64,000 nucleotides of DNA from Halospeciosus flavus (GCF_029814175.1 NZ_CP122312.1:1550001-1614000); one strand, 5' to 3'. Shown: positions 32,192-41,706, numbered from the stretch's first letter. Made by a program: numbers and translations. Notes: a model not told the origin generated them from the letters alone.

Positions 32192-35100
32192 TCACCACTG
32201 CCCCAGACCCGTCTGGGTCTGCCCGGACTTCACCTCGTCCCACGACATGCCCAGCGCCTCGATGATGCGCGCGATGGGGCCTTCGAGGGTCTTCTCGAGC
32301 ATCTTGTCCCAGTCGATGTCGAACTCCTCGGGGATCTGGTCGGCGTACTCGTAGCAGATGACGTCCGGGTCGCGTTTGAACTCGGCGTACAACGGGTCGG
32401 TCTGCGGGTCGAGTCCCTGCTCCGACTCGACGCGCTGCCAGAACTCGGGGTGGACTTTCTCCAGGTAGAGGCGCTTGGGCTTCGACCCGCGCCGGAAGTT
32501 CGTCCCGAGCAGGAGGTTGGCGTACTGCGCGCCGCGGACCTGCGCGGTCGGGGTGTCGTAGGCGTCGAGGCGCTTGCCGATGCCGCCGGGGATGCCCACG
32601 TCGTCGAGCGAGACCTCGCCGTTCTCGTAGTCCTCGATGACGTCGTGGACGTACTCCTTGATGTCGTCGGTCTCGGCGCCGGTGACGATCTGCTCGATGA
32701 CGTGTTTCTGGACCTTCTTCGTGATGGGCGCGATATCCGAGCGCTTGTACTCGAAGCCGGTGATGTCGATGTCGTCGACGTCCTTGCCCTCCTTCCAGAC
32801 GATGTGGCCGGCGTAGCGTTTCTTCTTGCCCGCCTGGAAGAATCGCCGGTAGAGTTTCTCGAACTCGATTTCGAAGAAGTGCTCTTCGGCGTCGAGTTCC
32901 TCCAGCGCGAACTCGTCGTAGCGGTCGTTGATGTACTCCTCGATGTCGAAGGAGGTCTCGATGGCCTCCTCCTTGGAGATACCCGGGCCGAGTTCGAGCA
33001 TCACGGAGTCGGTATTGTGCAGGACGATACCGCCGACGCCGTCGACGAAGTTCTCGTTCTCGGCGACGCTGAGGTCGTAGACGTACCCGTCGTGGTCTAC
33101 CTCGGTGAGGACTGGGTCACGGCCACCGCGGTAGGAGTCGGCGGTGCGAATCGTGTACGAGTCCTTGCTGTCGCGGTACTTCAGCGAGTGCTTCTTCCCG
33201 CGTTGAGTCAGGAGCGTCGAGAGGCCGCCGGCGAGTTCCCGGCTCGTCGTCTCGAAGTCGAAGTTCCGCTCGGCGTACTCTTCCGAGTAGCGAGGGAACT
33301 CTCGGGATCCGTCACCCTCGACGAGGACGTCGAGGAAGAGGTCCTGTTCGGCTTCGGGGAGGTGGTAGACGAACGACGGGATACGCTTTCCACGGGACGT
33401 CTGCCCGGCGAACTCCCGGAAGAAGACCGCCGAGAGTTCGTTCATCATCTGGAGTTTGAGCGTCCGATCGTCGTAGGTGACCGACCGTTCGCCGTCGTCA
33501 GTTTCGTAGTTAACCGTCCGCTCCTCGCGGGCGTCGCTCGCGACGATGCCCGCCGTCGCGTTCTCGAACAGCCGGTGGTAGTCGTCTTGGAGCTGTTCGA
33601 GCCACTCACGCCGGGATTCAGCGATGCTCGCACCGAACCTCGAGTCGGTCGTCTCGACAGTCGAAGCACCCCCCTCGGGGACGTACGCGGCGAGTAGTCG
33701 GACAAGTGCCCGTCCATCTTCACTGTCGACATCGACGTACCGCTGAACCTTGACGGTCGAATCGAGGTCGTCGTAATGCTCGTGACCGAACCAGACGTAC
33801 TCCTCGTTCGCGTGGACACGCTTCGTCTTCGTAGTCGTTCCTCCGGTCCCACGTCCGTCCTCGTACTCGCGCTCGTAGCCGTCAAGCACGTCGTACACGT
33901 CGATGGTCCCGACCACATCCACGTCGGGAAGGTCGGGAACACGGAGGGGAGCGTCGACTTCTTTGGGGGCCGTCTCGACGTACTCGCCGTCCTCTTCGAC
34001 GACGTAGGAGTGGTCGCGCGTCGTGGTCGACTCGCCGAACTTGTGCTGGAGTTTGACGACGTCCTTGTCCGTCTCGTGACGAATGACTTGCTCGATGGGT
34101 TGCCACTCGGTTTCGCCGTCCTCGTTCAGTGAGAGTGCCTCCCACCCGTCGAGTGTCCGCCTATCCTTCGGAAGTCCAGTGCTGCCGACGGGGTCCCCGT
34201 CAGCGGTGATGAGGACTTCCGACTCGGCTCCCGACGCTGCCCGCTCGAACAGGTCCTCGATAGGCGTGATTCGGACGCGCCCGCTCGGGTCGCGGACGAC
34301 GATGGGCCGGTCTCCGGTGACACTGTCCCCGTAGGCCACCTCGTGGTCCATCTCCTTCGCCGCCGTCTCGGTGAACTGGATGACGTCCCGACCGGTCGCG
34401 GTGACGGCGGCGCCCATCTCCTTGTCGTAGAGGCGGAAGCGCTCCCAACCAAGAACCCCATATAAAGAATTCATAATAACTTTGACAGCTGCTTGCTGCC
34501 GGTCGTACCTCTCGTATTCTGGAGTTCCCGGCTCGTTTTTATTTCTCAGCGATTTTTTACTTTCTCGCTCACTGAGGGTCTCGTCGATAATCTCGCGGAT
34601 GATGCCGTCCGGCTCCGTTCGGAAGTGCGTCCCGTTGGGCGCGTGGAAGGTCTCGCCGTCGTAGGCGTCGGGGTCGACCTTCGTCTCCGGCGACGCGTTG
34701 ATGGTCATCATCGACATCGGGTAGAGACTCTTCAGGTCGAGCACCGTCACGTTCTCCTTGACGCCCGTGATGGGTTCGAAGACGGCGCCGCCCTCGTACT
34801 CCTCGGCCTCCTGCTGGCCCTTCGAGGGGAGGACGAAGCGCCCGTACGCCTTGTGAAGGATGTACATGTCGACCGCGTCGCCGGGCGTCGTCGCGTCTTC
34901 GAGTTTACAGCCGACGAACTCGGCGACCTCCTCCCAGAACGGGATGATGCCCTGCTTGCGGTCGATCTCGACGCAGAGTTCCACGTCCCGAACGTTGTAC
35001 TCCAGCAGGCGTTCGGGTTCTTGCTCCCACAGGTCGCCGATGTCGCCCGTGTAGCGTTCCTTCCCGACGCCGAGTTCCGTCTCCGCGACGGCGTCGAGGC

Positions 35101-36226
35101 GGTAGGAGTCGAGTTCGGAGAACTGCGTGCGCTCGTAGGCGTACAGCAGGTCGAAGACGACCCGCCCCTTGATGTTCGGGCCGCCCCACCCGCTGTCCCA
35201 CACCTCGTCGACGCGTGAGAGGCGGTCGGAGTCGAGGTTCCGGTCGGTCCGGGGGTCGAGGCGGTCGAGGCGGTCGATGAAGTAGGGGGCGTCGAAGTCC
35301 TCGAAGTTCCACCCCGTCAGCACGTCGGGGTCCGTCTCGTCGAGGTAGTCGAGGAACGCCTCCAGCATCGCCTCCTCCTCGTCGAAGACCCGTACCTCGA
35401 CGGACGGGTCGGCGTCGTCTTCGAGGAAGTCGTAGTCGAGCAGGTCTTGCGGGGCGGGAACCTCGGCCTCGGGGGCGTCGAACAACCACGCGACGTACTC
35501 GTCGCGGTAGGAGTCGTGACTGGAGAGACAGATGATCGGTTCCTCACCCTCCTCGGGGAAGCCCTGGCGGTCGTCGACCTCGATGTCGAAGGTGTTCACT
35601 CGGAGGTTCGCCTCGGCCTCGACGGCTTCGAGTTCGCCGTGGTTGGCGACGAAGGTGTCGTCTTCGGCGCGGCGCTCGGGGACGCGGACACCGCTCTGGA
35701 TGTCCTTGTCGATGAGCAGGCGGTTCGGGAAGAGGATGTCCGCCTCGTAGTGGTCGTACTCGTCGCGGATGTTCCCGACGTCGCGGGGCGTCCGCCCGTA
35801 AATCTTGGTCAGTTCCTCCCCGCGGATACTCGTGTAGGGGTCGCCGTTCTCGTCGGTTTCCTCGTGACCCGTGATGACGTCCTTCTCCAGGTCGCCGGGT
35901 TCCAGGGAGTCGGTCGGCGCGTAGAAGTAGGGGCGGAAGCCGTGGACGCGGACGTGTTCGGCCGTGTCGTCGGCTGTCCGGCCGAAGACGTGGAGGACCG
36001 GGCGCTCGCGGTCGCCCGACCCCTCGACCGTGTAGTCGACCTGCGTGACCATCAGGTCGACCGTCCCCTCGGCCTCCGGGAGCGCACCGCGCTCGGCGTC
36101 CAGCACCTCGTTGACGAGAGGGTCGCCGTCACCGGCCACGTAGCGTGCCTCCTCGGCGGGGCGCTCGGCGTCGGCCGCATCGTCGTCCTCGCCGCCGGAG
36201 AAGTCGGCGAGCGTGGTTTCCGTCAT
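32192..36226 (-). CDS. polB: DNA polymerase B with intein
   Basis: A 1344-aa precursor; 907 aa after removal of the intein (residues 635-1071). Polymerase parts: N-terminal domain, 3'-5' exonuclease Exo I FDIEVDD (about 213-219) and a further exonuclease motif near YNVRDVELC; motif A DLKSLYPMSM (497-506), motif B KVIMNSLYG (582-590), motif C YGD/TDS split by the intein. This is the replicative/repair family B polymerase of haloarchaea. A CTTTTAGG box at 36250-36257 would make the mRNA almost leaderless. A 40-codon patch over motif B has aberrant codon use. Confidence 0.96.
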   Translation of the reverse strand: MTETTLADFSGGEDDDAADAERPAEEARYVAGDGDPLVNEVLDAERGALPEAEGTVDLMVTQVDYTVEGSGDRERPVLHVFGRTADDTAEHVRVHGFRPYFYAPTDSLEPGDLEKDVITGHEETDENGDPYTSIRGEELTKIYGRTPRDVGNIRDEYDHYEADILFPNRLLIDKDIQSGVRVPERRAEDDTFVANHGELEAVEAEANLRVNTFDIEVDDRQGFPEEGEEPIICLSSHDSYRDEYVAWLFDAPEAEVPAPQDLLDYDFLEDDADPSVEVRVFDEEEAMLEAFLDYLDETDPDVLTGWNFEDFDAPYFIDRLDRLDPRTDRNLDSDRLSRVDEVWDSGWGGPNIKGRVVFDLLYAYERTQFSELDSYRLDAVAETELGVGKERYTGDIGDLWEQEPERLLEYNVRDVELCVEIDRKQGIIPFWEEVAEFVGCKLEDATTPGDAVDMYILHKAYGRFVLPSKGQQEAEEYEGGAVFEPITGVKENVTVLDLKSLYPMSMMTINASPETKVDPDAYDGETFHAPNGTHFRTEPDGIIREIIDETLSERESKKSLRNKNEPGTPEYERYDRQQAAVKVIMNSLYGVLGWERFRLYDKEMGAAVTATGRDVIQFTETAAKEMDHEVAYGDSVTGDRPIVVRDPSGRVRITPIEDLFERAASGAESEVLITADGDPVGSTGLPKDRRTLDGWEALSLNEDGETEWQPIEQVIRHETDKDVVKLQHKFGESTTTRDHSYVVEEDGEYVETAPKEVDAPLRVPDLPDVDVVGTIDVYDVLDGYEREYEDGRGTGGTTTKTKRVHANEEYVWFGHEHYDDLDSTVKVQRYVDVDSEDGRALVRLLAAYVPEGGASTVETTDSRFGASIAESRREWLEQLQDDYHRLFENATAGIVASDAREERTVNYETDDGERSVTYDDRTLKLQMMNELSAVFFREFAGQTSRGKRIPSFVYHLPEAEQDLFLDVLVEGDGSREFPRYSEEYAERNFDFETTSRELAGGLSTLLTQRGKKHSLKYRDSKDSYTIRTADSYRGGRDPVLTEVDHDGYVYDLSVAENENFVDGVGGIVLHNTDSVMLELGPGISKEEAIETSFDIEEYINDRYDEFALEELDAEEHFFEIEFEKLYRRFFQAGKKKRYAGHIVWKEGKDVDDIDITGFEYKRSDIAPITKKVQKHVIEQIVTGAETDDIKEYVHDVIEDYENGEVSLDDVGIPGGIGKRLDAYDTPTAQVRGAQYANLLLGTNFRRGSKPKRLYLEKVHPEFWQRVESEQGLDPQTDPLYAEFKRDPDVICYEYADQIPEEFDIDWDKMLEKTLEGPIARIIEALGMSWDEVKSGQTQTGLGQW
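33014..34324 (-). mobile_element. PolB intein with LAGLIDADG-type homing endonuclease
   Basis: A 437-residue intein inserted within motif C, between YGD and TDS. It begins SVTGDRPIVVRD (Ser1 nucleophile), with a block B-like region TTTRDHSYVV, and ends GGIVLHN before the +1 Thr. The endonuclease domain has two dodecapeptide-like motifs, LVRLLAAYVPEGG and FLDVLVEGDGS, the latter keeping the acidic residues, so homing activity is possible. Confidence 0.93.
34445..34564 (-). other. Patch of atypical AT-ending codons over PolB motif B
   Basis: Codons 555-594 use AAA, AGA, AAT, GGA, ACT, CCA, GTT, ATT, TCT, TTA, TAT, GGG and CTT, almost all avoided elsewhere in this gene, while the encoded protein (KVIMNSLYG and flanks) is normal. 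The boundaries are sharp. Confidence 0.85.
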
Positions 36227-36347
36227 TACACGTTGGTTGCGCCTACCGACCTAAAAGCCCGCGCATATCTCGCGTCCGGTGCCGCCCTTCTACCCCGAAA
36301 TCGTCGCCCCCACCGAACCGACGGCGAGCATGTGTCCCATAGAAAGG

Positions 36348-36354
36348 TATATAG
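36348..36354 (+). promoter_or_regulatory. TATA box for the small acidic protein gene
   Basis: TATATAG, with its centre 30 bases before the GTG at 36381, fits a leaderless or nearly leaderless transcript divergent from polB. Confidence 0.6.
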
Positions 36355-36380
36355 CTTGGTAACACATAGCACAGGTCGAG

Positions 36381-36572
36381 GTGTCAAAAGTGTCCGACCG
36401 CGCGACCTCGAGCGACGAACTGGGCCGGAACGACCTCCCGGAAGCGGAGGGTGACGAGTTCCCGGAGGTGGAGGTGTACGAGACAGAGGACGGGGTCGTG
36501 CTCTACGACTCGGACAACCCACTCGCGTGGCTGAAGGCGTCGAACGCCCAGCCACTCGCCGACCTGAGATAG
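36381..36572 (+). CDS. Small acidic protein, unknown
   Basis: A 63-aa, highly acidic protein from GTG 36381 (MSKVSDRATSS); GTG 36390 is an alternative. The conserved-looking core is YETEDGVVLYDSDNPLAWL. No cysteine or membrane segment. Not recognised beyond being the kind of short acidic protein common in haloarchaea. Confidence 0.65.
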   Translation: MSKVSDRATSSDELGRNDLPEAEGDEFPEVEVYETEDGVVLYDSDNPLAWLKASNAQPLADLR

Positions 36573-36607
36573 CAACCTTAACACCCCTCGGTGCGGTTCT
36601 TTTCGCC

Positions 36608-36904
36608 GTGTACAATCCGCTGAAACCGCAGTCGGCCGTCCCCGACGACGAGGACGCCGACGGCGATGGAGACGGCGAGGGCGAGGAGGCGACGCTCGAC
36701 CCGTGGGTGAAACGGCAGTTCTTCAAACTCGTCGTCCTCCTCAACCTCGGTATCCTCGGGACCGCGCTCGGCGCGATGTTCCTCTACTTCCGCCAGGACT
36801 ACCTCGTCGCCGCGCTCTTCGGTCTGCCCGGACTCGCCGTCCTCGTCTACGCGCTCGTCGACTACCGCCGGGTCAAGAAACGTATATCGGAGCGCAACGC
36901 CTAG
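36608..36904 (+). CDS. Small 2-TM membrane protein
   Basis: A 98-aa protein from GTG 36608, about 28 bases after a CTTAACA box (leaderless). An acidic cytosolic N-terminus (DDEDADGDGDGEGEE) is followed by FFKLVVLLNLGILGTALGAMF and YLVAALFGLPGLAVLVYALV membrane helices and a basic tail. Unknown function. The next gene follows 8 bases later. Confidence 0.72.
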   Translation: MYNPLKPQSAVPDDEDADGDGDGEGEEATLDPWVKRQFFKLVVLLNLGILGTALGAMFLYFRQDYLVAALFGLPGLAVLVYALVDYRRVKKRISERNA

Positions 36905-36912
36905 ACCCGCCC

Positions 36913-37335
36913 ATGCGCACGGTTCGCGACGCCGACGGGAACACCTACCTCCTCCTGAAAGAGTCCGACGAGAGTTCGCGCGTCCGCGACCCCGAGACGG
37001 GCGAGGAGCGCCACCTCCCGAACGAGGAGTTGGACGTCGTCGACGGCGAGGCACCTCTCGACGCGGCCGCGACGGCCGTCCCGGAATCAGTCCGTGCGGT
37101 CGTCCGGGCCGCCCACGACGACACCGCGCTCGGATTTCTGGTCGAACTCTACCACGACGGCCCGCTCGCCGCCCGGTACGCCCTCGACGCCTACGACTGC
37201 TGTGAGAGCGACCTGTTCGGGATGGTCTCGGAGTTCCGGATGGCCGGCCTCGTCGAGCAGACGGAGACGCCGACCGGCGAGGGGTACGCCCTCACCGAGA
37301 CGGGAGAACGGGGCGTCGAAGCCCTGCTCGACTAG
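36913..37335 (+). CDS. Winged-helix-like small protein
   Basis: A 140-aa protein: an N-terminal strand-rich piece (MRTVRDADGNTYLLLKESDESS) and a C-terminal section that looks like a winged helix (YDCCESDLFGMVSEFRMAGLVEQTETPTGEGYALTETGERG). A DNA-binding or adaptor role is possible. Its stop overlaps the convergent rad50 stop by 3 bases. Confidence 0.7.
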   Translation: MRTVRDADGNTYLLLKESDESSRVRDPETGEERHLPNEELDVVDGEAPLDAAATAVPESVRAVVRAAHDDTALGFLVELYHDGPLAARYALDAYDCCESDLFGMVSEFRMAGLVEQTETPTGEGYALTETGERGVEALLD

Positions 37336-40007
37336 TCGCCCGCAGTTTCGAGGACTCGTTCCCTGACGCCGCGTTCGACGTGTGAGCGGTTGGTCGTCGA
37401 GTCCTTCTCGACGTGGAGCAGGTCGTCGGCCGCGCCCACGAGTTCGTCGTCGTGGCTGACGACCACGATCTGTTCGACGCCCAGTTCGCGCATCGACTCC
37501 ACGAGGTCGACGAGTTGTGAGACGTGACCCGAGTCGAGGAACACCGTCGGTTCGTCGAGGATGAGCGGCGGGAGCGGCGCCGCGCCCTCGATTCCCTCCG
37601 CGAGGAGTCGGTAGATGGCACAGCGCAGGCTGAGGTTGAAGATGGCGCGTTCGCCGCCCGAGAGTTGTTCGGGGTCGAGCGTCTCGCCGTCCTTCTGGTA
37701 GACGGTGAGTTCGTACTGACCGTCGAGTTCGATGCGCGCGTAGGAGTCGTTCTGGTAGACGAGGTCGAACGTCTCGTTCAGCAGGCGTTCGAGCCGAGAG
37801 ACGTTCTGTTGGCGGAGTTCGGCGCGGAGGTCGCCGTAGAGACTCTCCAGGTCCGCGGTCTCCTCGCGGAGCGCACGGAGGCGCTCGACGCGCGCCTCGA
37901 CCTCGTCGCGTTCCTCGCGGAGGGCTTCGAGTTGTTCGAGGTTCGCCTCGACCGTCTTGATGTCGCCGAGGAGGTCGTCACGTCGCTCGTCGAGGTCGGA
38001 CAGTTTCGACTCGACCTGCTCTAAGTAGTCCTCGGCCCGCCGTTTGTCCTGTTTCGCCGTCTCGACCGACTCCTCGTCGAACGACTCGTCGAGGCTGCGT
38101 TTGCGCTCGCGGGCGTCCGTCAGGTGCTCGCGTCGCTCCTCGTTGCGGTCGGCGAGGTCGGCCGCCTTCTCGGCGAGGCGTTCGGCTTCGCGCTCGTGGT
38201 CGTCGCGCTCGTCGACCGCGTCCGAGAGGTCGTCGAGCGTCTCGAGACGCGACTTCAACTCGGTGGTCTGGGCGTTCAGTTCGCCGAGTTCGCTCCGTTT
38301 CTCGTCCGCCGCCTCGCGTTTGGCGTCGGCCGTCTCGCGGGCGTCTTCGGCGTCGGCTTCGAGTTCCGCGGCCTCCTCGCGGAGCGTGCTCGCGCGTTCG
38401 CGCTTCTCCTCGACCTGGCCCTCGCGTTCGTCGAGGAGGCTCTCGACGCGCTCCTTCTGCGAGCGGAGGTCGCGGACGTCCGCCTCCACGGAGACGAGGT
38501 GTTCGGCGCGTTCGACGCGCTCGCGGAGCGTCGCCTTCTCCTCCTCGACGTCGGCGAGTCGCTCCTCTAACTCGGCGACCTCGGCGCGGTACTCGTCCAG
38601 CGAGTCGACGTGGGGCGACCCCTCGACGTCCTGGCCGCACTCGGGGCACTTCCCCTGGTCGAGGAGGTCTTCGCCCTCTTCGACGCGCGAGCGGGCGGTC
38701 GCCAGTTGCTCGCGGAGTTCGGTCTCCGTCTCGCGGCAGTCGTCGAGGTCCTCCTCCGGGTCGGCGAGGAGCGACTCGGCCTCGCCGAACGCGACGTCGG
38801 CGCTCTCGAACTCGTCCTCTTTCGCTTCGATGTCTGCGGCGAGTTCGCGGACCTGCTCGCGCTGCTCTTCGAGGTCGGCGGCGAGTTCCTCGGCCTCGGT
38901 TTCGAGGTCGGCGGCTTCCGAGCGTTTCTCACTCGCGCGCGTTTCGAGGTCGTTCGCTCGCTCCTCGTGACTGTTGGCTTCGCTCGTGAGACGCTCGATG
39001 GCGCCGACGACGTCCTGTCGGTCGCTCTGGCGTGCTTCGAGTTCGTCGGCGAGTTCTTCGTGCTTCGCTTCGACGACCGTCTCGTCGGCCTCGTCGAGGG
39101 CCGTCTCGGCGAGGAGGTCGTCGACTCGCTCGTCGAGTTCCGCGGCGCGCTCGCGGTGGTTCCGTGCCTGCTCGCGGACGTCCTCGCGTTCGGACTCCGT
39201 CTCGGAGATCTTCTCGCGGAGGTCGTCGATGCGCTCGCGGAGATTCGACAACTCGTCGCGTTTCTCCTCGTACTCTTCGAGGGTCGCCTCCGCCTCCTGT
39301 TTCGTCTGCCGGGCCTGCTCGCGGTTCTGCTCGTAGTTTTCGATCTTCTCCTCGACTTCGGAGAGGTTCGTCTGGAGGGCGGCGCGCCGCTCGTGGAGGT
39401 CCTTCGCCTCCAGTTCCTCGATCTGGCGGTTCAGTTGTTTGAGGCCCCCGCTGACGTCCTGGAGGACGTCCTCGACGCCGAGCCGGGCGTCGCCGGCGCG
39501 TTCGCGGTACTCCTCCAGTTTTCCGAGTTGGAGGAGGTCGTCGATCATGTCCTGGCGCTCGCGAGGGGAGGCGTTGATGAGTTTGTTCACCTCGCCCTGC
39601 CGGACGTACGCGCAGTTGACGAACGCGTCCTCGTCCATTCGGAGGAGGCTCGCGACGTGGGACTCGACGTCGGTGACGCCGTCGATACTCCCCGAGGGGG
39701 TCTCGAGGGTGCAGTCGGTCGTCGTCGGGCGGTCGCCCGTCGCGCGGATGCGCCGGTGGAGGTGGTAGTCGCCCCCGTCGTGGGTGAACCAGAGGTCCAC
39801 CTCCATCTCGTCGGCGCCCTTCGTCACGACCTCGTCGAGCGTCCGGTCGAGGGCGCTCGCGCCGTAGAGCGCGAAGAAGCAGGCTTCGAGCAGCGAGGAC
39901 TTCCCGCTCCCGTTGAGTCCGTGGATGACTGTCACGCCACGGTCGAGGCGGACGTCGGTCTCCTCGTAGCACTTGTAGTTCTTCAACTGGACGCGTTCGA
40001 ACTTCAC
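37332..40007 (-). CDS. rad50: DNA repair ATPase Rad50
   Basis: An 891-aa SMC-like ATPase. Walker A GLNGSGKSS near the N-terminus, long coiled coils with a zinc hook CPEC at about residue 456, then signature LSGGERAIFNLSL and Walker B LILDEPTVFLD. GTG 40005-40007 (MKFERVQLKNYK) overlaps the mre11 stop as GTGA, so the two are translationally coupled. With Mre11 it senses and processes double-strand breaks. Confidence 0.96.
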   Translation of the reverse strand: MKFERVQLKNYKCYEETDVRLDRGVTVIHGLNGSGKSSLLEACFFALYGASALDRTLDEVVTKGADEMEVDLWFTHDGGDYHLHRRIRATGDRPTTTDCTLETPSGSIDGVTDVESHVASLLRMDEDAFVNCAYVRQGEVNKLINASPRERQDMIDDLLQLGKLEEYRERAGDARLGVEDVLQDVSGGLKQLNRQIEELEAKDLHERRAALQTNLSEVEEKIENYEQNREQARQTKQEAEATLEEYEEKRDELSNLRERIDDLREKISETESEREDVREQARNHRERAAELDERVDDLLAETALDEADETVVEAKHEELADELEARQSDRQDVVGAIERLTSEANSHEERANDLETRASEKRSEAADLETEAEELAADLEEQREQVRELAADIEAKEDEFESADVAFGEAESLLADPEEDLDDCRETETELREQLATARSRVEEGEDLLDQGKCPECGQDVEGSPHVDSLDEYRAEVAELEERLADVEEEKATLRERVERAEHLVSVEADVRDLRSQKERVESLLDEREGQVEEKRERASTLREEAAELEADAEDARETADAKREAADEKRSELGELNAQTTELKSRLETLDDLSDAVDERDDHEREAERLAEKAADLADRNEERREHLTDARERKRSLDESFDEESVETAKQDKRRAEDYLEQVESKLSDLDERRDDLLGDIKTVEANLEQLEALREERDEVEARVERLRALREETADLESLYGDLRAELRQQNVSRLERLLNETFDLVYQNDSYARIELDGQYELTVYQKDGETLDPEQLSGGERAIFNLSLRCAIYRLLAEGIEGAAPLPPLILDEPTVFLDSGHVSQLVDLVESMRELGVEQIVVVSHDDELVGAADDLLHVEKDSTTNRSHVERGVRERVLETAGD

Positions 40008-41308
40008 AGGTAGTCCTCCATGGTCGTCGTGGCTGGTTCGTCGGGTGTCTCGTCGGCGTCGTCGGTGCTCCGAGTCTCGTCGGCGTCGTGCGCGTCGGTC
40101 TCGTCGGCGTCGTGCGCGTCGGGTGTCTCGTCGGCGTCGTCGGTGCTCCGAGTCTCGTCGGCGTCGTGCGCGTCGGTCTCGTCGTCGCCGTCGCCGGTGT
40201 CGGGGAGTTCGTCGGCGTCCTCGTCGAGGATGGACTCGACCCGCTGTTTGACCGTCTCGCGGACGTTCGAGTCGGCGACCTTGCTCTCGCGGACCGTCTC
40301 GTCGATGTCGCGGGCGGGTTGGCTCAGGCCGAGGTCGCGCAGGCGCTCGCGGACCGCCTCGTCGGGGTCGGCGAACGATACGTCGACGTCGACCTCGGCG
40401 TCCTCGATCTCGCGGCGGTCGTTGACGCGTGTGACGAGCGCCCCGCGCTCCTCGCCGAACTGTTCGACGTCGGCGGGGGTGACCTGCCCACCGTCGCCGT
40501 CGACCGTCACGACGACGACGGCGTCCTCGACGTCGCGTTCGCGGACGCGCTCGCGGACGTACTCGGTCCCCTCGTCGCCCTCGAGTTCGACGTCGACGAA
40601 GACGAAGTCGCGGGTCTCGATGCGCTTGCGGCGGATGTCGACGGGGTCCCCGAAGGTGACGAGGTTGTAGCCGCGGGGGTCGCGCTCGCTCGCGCTGGCG
40701 CGCTCGGTCGACCCACAGTAGGTGACCCACGTCTCGCCGAGTTGGGCCGTGTCGGGCGTGTGGTCGTCGCCGAGGAGCACCGCGTCGAAGTCCACGTTCG
40801 ACTGGTCGAGGACGGCGTCGAGGTCCCAGTTCGCGTGTGCGAAGGGCGTGAAGAGTCCGTGGCCGACGAGTGCGGTGTGCTCGGTCTCGGGGGCGGCGAA
40901 GTCGTAGTCGACGTCGTCGCGCTTCGACTCGGGGACGTAGTCGAGACCGTAGAACGTGGTGTCGCCGATTCGCTCGCCGTCGAAGTCGAGGCGAGTCGCG
41001 AGGTCCATCGTCTCGAAGAGGTCGAGCCACTGGGCGTTCCTGGTGCCCTCGTGGTTCCCGACGATGGCGAGGAAGGGGATGTCGGCGCCGCGGAGCGGTC
41101 GGAGGACGGAGATCGTCCCGAGGAGGTCTTCGAGGTCGGGACGGCGGTCGTGGAAGAGGTCGCCCGCGTGGACCACCGCGTCCACGTCCTGTTCGATGGC
41201 GTCGTCGACGACGCGCCGGAAGGCGTCGAGGAAGTCCTGCCGGCGCTCGGGGGAGTGGTACTGGCGGTAGCCCAGGTGGGTGTCCCCCGTGTGGATGACC
41301 CGAGTCAT
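40004..41308 (-). CDS. mre11: Double-strand break nuclease Mre11
   Basis: A 434-aa calcineurin-like phosphoesterase: HTGDTHLG (Asp9, His11), HAGDLFHDRRP, GNHEG, LVGHGLF and LLGDDH give the di-metal site. The C-terminal 55 residues, beyond the Rad50-binding region, are an acidic tandem repeat of 26 aa (units of DAHDADETRSTDDADETP). Ends MEDYL. Upstream gene of the mre11-rad50 pair. Confidence 0.95.
   Translation of the reverse strand: MTRVIHTGDTHLGYRQYHSPERRQDFLDAFRRVVDDAIEQDVDAVVHAGDLFHDRRPDLEDLLGTISVLRPLRGADIPFLAIVGNHEGTRNAQWLDLFETMDLATRLDFDGERIGDTTFYGLDYVPESKRDDVDYDFAAPETEHTALVGHGLFTPFAHANWDLDAVLDQSNVDFDAVLLGDDHTPDTAQLGETWVTYCGSTERASASERDPRGYNLVTFGDPVDIRRKRIETRDFVFVDVELEGDEGTEYVRERVRERDVEDAVVVVTVDGDGGQVTPADVEQFGEERGALVTRVNDRREIEDAEVDVDVSFADPDEAVRERLRDLGLSQPARDIDETVRESKVADSNVRETVKQRVESILDEDADELPDTGDGDDETDAHDADETRSTDDADETPDAHDADETDAHDADETRSTDDADETPDEPATTTMEDYL
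40041..40184. repeat. 66-bp perfect direct repeat in the mre11 3' end
   Basis: 40041-40106 and 40119-40184 are identical, with a 78-base period (26 codons), so copy number can change without a frameshift. Encodes the acidic Asp/Ala/Glu/Thr tail. Confidence 0.85.
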
Positions 41309-41448
41309 TAGTCGTGGGTAGTAGCCCTCTCGCAGATAAAACTCCGGCGCAACCTCTCGCGACTGCAGTCCACGAGTGCGCGAACCGAAACCGAGACAGA
41401 GAGAGACCGAGTAGCACTCCCCCTTCCCACCGCGGGGAGGCGCCGTAG

Positions 41449-41706
41449 TTACTCGATGTTGAGGCTGTAGAGACGCTTGCGGGCGTCGGAGAAGGAGAAC
41501 CGAGACTCGACGAGATCCTCTTCTTCGAGGCGGTTCAGCGCGTAGCGGACCGTCCGCGGCGGCAGCAGCGTCTCGTCGGCGAGTTCGCTCTGGGTCAGCG
41601 TGTCGTTGTACTCGAGAACCTTCGCGACGAGTTTCGCGCTCGGCGGCAGGTCGCGAACCCGTTCGAGGGTTTCCTCGCCCGCGGTCTGAAGTGTCGTGGC
41701 GCTCAT
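41449..41706 (-). CDS. Small winged-helix regulator (MarR/TrmB-like)
   Basis: An 85-aa single winged helix: LTQSELADETLLPPRTVRYALNRLEEEDLVESRFSFSDARKRLYSLNIE covers the recognition helix and wing. No ligand-binding domain. Monocistronic; divergent from pan across 124 bases. Target unknown. Confidence 0.85.
   Translation of the reverse strand: MSATTLQTAGEETLERVRDLPPSAKLVAKVLEYNDTLTQSELADETLLPPRTVRYALNRLEEEDLVESRFSFSDARKRLYSLNIE

Noticed and set aside
37332..41417. Very long (1361-codon) version of Rad50
   Set aside because: The first 470 codons are an out-of-frame reading of mre11; GTG 40005 gives a proper Rad50 N-terminus with the GTGA overlap.
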